Below the pieces are notes generated by a model. It was not told the origin of the DNA. It did no database searches and saw nothing but the letters and a program-made list of their open reading frames with translations. Positions 24,594 through 26,432 of a stretch of 26,432 bases of DNA are shown one piece after another. Position numbers and translations under genes: made by a program. The stretch lies in the NCBI GenBank assembly GCA_034926235.1, contig JAYFRE010000079.1:1-26432 (forward strand), written 5' to 3'. The first letter of the stretch is position 1. Each line of letters opens with the position of its first letter. The stretch comes from JAYFRE01 sp034926235. Its GTDB lineage: Bacteria > Pseudomonadota > Alphaproteobacteria > Rhodospirillales > Magnetospirillaceae.

Positions 24594-25390
24594 CGAAACT
24601 GCTTTTGGTCGGCTGCGGCAAGATGGGCGGCGCGCTGCTCGCAGGCTGGCTCGACAATGGAATGCCCGCTGGCAATATCGTGGTAGCGGACCCGGCGGGT
24701 GCGCCGGGACGGCTGGAGAACGGCGTTCTCTGCATCGCCGACGCAGGCGGGTTGCCGGGCGGATTCGTGCCCGACGTCGTGGTTCTGGCGGTCAAGCCGC
24801 AGATGATGGACAAAGCCGCCCCGGCTTATGCCGGTTTTGCGGGGCAGGCGGTGTTCCTGTCGATCGCGGCGGGCAAGACCATCGGCTATTACCAGAAAAT
24901 GTTCGGTCCCAAGGTCGCGGTGGTGCGCGCCATGCCCAACACGCCGGCGGCGGCGCGCCGGGGCATGACCGTCATGGTCGCCAACAGCGCCGTTACCCCT
25001 GAACAGCGTCGTCTGTGCAACTCATTGCTATCCGCCGTGGGCGAGGTGGCGCAGGTCGAGGACGAGGCCTTGATCGATGCTGTGACGGCGGTGTCAGGCA
25101 GCGGCCCGGCTTATGTCTTTCTTCTGGCCGAGACCCTGGCCCAGGCCGGGGTCGAGGCGGGGTTGCCTGCCGATCTCGCCCAGCGTCTGGCGCGCGTGAC
25201 CGTGGCCGGATCGGGGGCGTTGCTGGCGCGCGAAGATGCGGATGCTGCCCAGTTGCGCCGGGATGTTACCAGCCCGCAGGGTACGACCGCCGCGGCGCTT
25301 GACGTGCTGATGGGGGAAGGCGGTTTCGCGCCGCTTTTGTCCCGCGCCGTTGCTGCTGCCGCCAAACGGTCCCGCGAACTGGCGGGCTGA
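24590..25390 (+). CDS. proC: Pyrroline-5-carboxylate reductase
   Basis: A 266-residue cytoplasmic enzyme that reduces pyrroline-5-carboxylate to proline with NAD(P)H. It shows LLVGCGKMGGALLAGW (Rossmann loop, 5-20), VVVLAVKPQ, VRAMPNTPA, AVSGSGPAYVFLLAE, AGSGALL and the ProC signature DVTSPQGTTAAAL near the C-terminus. Its start overlaps the YbjN-family stop, so translation is coupled. It ends 24 bases before the strong hairpin that separates it from the convergent bioY. Confidence 0.96.
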   Translation: MTKLLLVGCGKMGGALLAGWLDNGMPAGNIVVADPAGAPGRLENGVLCIADAGGLPGGFVPDVVVLAVKPQMMDKAAPAYAGFAGQAVFLSIAAGKTIGYYQKMFGPKVAVVRAMPNTPAAARRGMTVMVANSAVTPEQRRLCNSLLSAVGEVAQVEDEALIDAVTAVSGSGPAYVFLLAETLAQAGVEAGLPADLAQRLARVTVAGSGALLAREDADAAQLRRDVTSPQGTTAAALDVLMGEGGFAPLLSRAVAAAAKRSRELAG

Positions 25391-25414
25391 TTTAAAGATT
25401 TTTTGTTCCGAACG

Positions 25415-25461
25415 AAACACTTATCGCCCGCCGCACCCGATGCGGCGGGCGATAAGTGTTT
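25415..25461. terminator. 21-bp perfect hairpin between proC and bioY
   Basis: The arms 25415-25435 and 25441-25461 are perfect complements with a 5-nt loop. On plus the stem ends in TTTT, giving a short U-tract. Position between convergent genes suggests a bidirectional terminator that also prevents read-through antisense RNA. Confidence 0.75.
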
Positions 25462-25472
25462 TAGGGGGCGTG

Positions 25473-26039
25473 TTATCGGCCCCGGACCGGTAGCAGCGGG
25501 TATCCTGCCTGCACGGCGCGGGCGACGGTTGCCGCAGCGCCGGCCTTGATCAGATCGCCGGGAATGAAGGCCAAAGCGCCCGACAGCGCCTTGATCAGGG
25601 GCAGACCGGTGACCAGCATGACGCCAAGCGTGCCGAGCGCGTAAAGAACCAGGATGCAGCCCAAAACGGCGGCGGCGAAAAAACATCCCGTCTGGGTGAT
25701 AGCGCCTTGCCTGCCCCGGACAAGGCGTTCAGCGGTGAAGCCGGTGACGAAGACGGCGGGCAGCCAGCCGACCAGATAGCCGACCGTCGGTCCGGCGAAG
25801 ACGGCGAGACCGCCGCGCCCGCCCGAAAGCACGGGCAACCCCACAATGACGAGCAGAAGAACCAGCGCCACGGAAAGCACGCCGCGTTTCGCGCCCAGGA
25901 CGAGGCCGGCCAGCATCACGCCTAAGGTTTGGGCCGTGATTGGGACGGGGATGAAGCCGAGGGTGATCGGGGGCAAAAGACCGAGCGCTACAATCACGGC
26001 GGCAAACAGGGAGACGAGGACAAGACCGCGGGTGCTCAT
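25473..26039 (-). CDS. bioY: Biotin ECF transporter substrate-binding component BioY
   Basis: A 188-residue membrane protein with six hydrophobic helices. GFIPVPITAQTLGVMLAGLVLG and the hallmark GGRGGLAVFAGPTVGYLVGW (73-92) identify BioY (in separate blocks here). BioY binds biotin and works alone at low rate or with an energy-coupling module (EcfT plus ATPases BioM/EcfA). It lies 15 bases downstream of an EcfT-type gene, the classical arrangement. The ATG at 26039 has only a weak site, perhaps translationally coupled. No BioR-like operator is visible in the window. Confidence 0.93.
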   Translation of the reverse strand: MSTRGLVLVSLFAAVIVALGLLPPITLGFIPVPITAQTLGVMLAGLVLGAKRGVLSVALVLLLVIVGLPVLSGGRGGLAVFAGPTVGYLVGWLPAVFVTGFTAERLVRGRQGAITQTGCFFAAAVLGCILVLYALGTLGVMLVTGLPLIKALSGALAFIPGDLIKAGAAATVARAVQAGYPLLPVRGR

Positions 26040-26054
26040 GACCGGAGATTTTCC

Positions 26055-26408
26055 TTATTTTTTCGTGATGCCGCGACGGCGAAGGCCGCGCGCGTCGATG
26101 GCGGCGGCGATTTGATCCGTTTCCCGCAAGGTCAGCAGAATGAGCGGCATGATTACGGTGGTGGGACGGATTTTCAGGCCGCGCGCCCGGTGCGCGTCGC
26201 GGATCGCTTCGTAGCGGGTCATGATTTCGGGCACGAAGCGGACGACGAGGCCGAAGGCAAGGCCGATATCGTCGGCCCGCGCCAGGCCCAACCGGTCGAG
26301 GGGGCGGCAAAGCCGGGTGATTTCGTCGATGAAGGCGCTGATCGTGGTGGTGGCCGTGACCGTGGCGTCGAAAATCATCAGCGTCGTCAGGCGCAGCAAT
26401 TGCAGCAC
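26055..26408 (-). CDS. EcfT/BioN transmembrane component, C-terminal part only; frame cut by TAG (possible pseudogene)
   Basis: 117 residues match the C-terminal half of EcfT/BioN: LGLARADDIGLAFGLVVRFVP, then the two coupling-helix signatures RARG (74-77) and DARG (105-108) that dock on the ATPase dimer. Full EcfT proteins are about 200 residues with several more helices in front. The reading frame continues upstream as sensible codons (...LVNEA) but is interrupted by TAG at 26417-26415. Either a Trp (TGG) codon became TAG and the gene is broken, or translation restarts at GTG 26408, just after AGGA. The rest of the gene lies beyond the window edge, so this cannot be settled here. Confidence 0.65.
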   Translation of the reverse strand: MLQLLRLTTLMIFDATVTATTTISAFIDEITRLCRPLDRLGLARADDIGLAFGLVVRFVPEIMTRYEAIRDAHRARGLKIRPTTVIMPLILLTLRETDQIAAAIDARGLRRRGITKK

Positions 26409-26432
26409 CTCTTCCTAGGCTTCGTTCACCAG

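Overview
The window looks like chromosome of a GC-rich alphaproteobacterium, probably Rhodospirillales. The evidence is the lgt-midA-pgeF gene string, a UbiK/BMFP protein, an ELM1-family protein, an alphaproteobacterial-type pyrE, proC and bioY, and codon use rich in G/C third positions. The exact genus cannot be read from the sequence. No rRNA, tRNA, CRISPR array or intact transposase was seen.

Positions 1-4600 hold a minus-strand iron-type uptake locus. A strong Fur box lies ahead of a NitT/TauT-type substrate-binding protein, a permease and a Crp/Fnr regulator. A second Fur box lies ahead of a TonB-dependent receptor whose C-terminus runs off the left edge. No ABC ATPase is visible. Positions 4700-8811 carry an endonuclease Q-like PHP protein (-), a candidate small RNA with its own promoter and terminator (+), a small secreted protein (+), pyrE (-) and an ELM1-family protein (+).

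Positions about 8980-16410 form a compositionally distinct, lower-GC segment that looks acquired. It has a FadR-type (FCD) GntR regulator (-) divergent from a catabolic set (+): a beta-hydroxyacid-dehydrogenase-like protein, an RraA/HMG-aldolase-like protein, a LigI/galactarolactone-isomerase-like amidohydrolase and two ACS-type MFS carriers. A consensus-like promoter with an inverted repeat in its spacer precedes the first enzyme gene. The intergenic gaps carry long hairpins. A near-identical 13-base motif occurs on both flanks. Together these genes suggest import and breakdown of an organic acid or sugar acid by lactone or ring opening, dehydrogenation and aldol cleavage. This is the best candidate for an undescribed pathway in the window.

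Positions 16678-26432 return to high-GC backbone. There is a hemN and macro-domain pair (-). A five-gene minus-strand run follows, hldD-lgt-midA-pgeF-yddG, with 4-base stop/start overlaps at two junctions. Divergent from it are ubiK, a YbjN-family gene and proC (+), which end at a very strong hairpin. Last come bioY and the C-terminal part of an EcfT gene (-). That EcfT reading frame is cut by an in-frame TAG just before the right edge. Two other proteins deviate at expected key residues: HldD has Gln where the catalytic Tyr should be, and PyrE has an altered PRPP loop.
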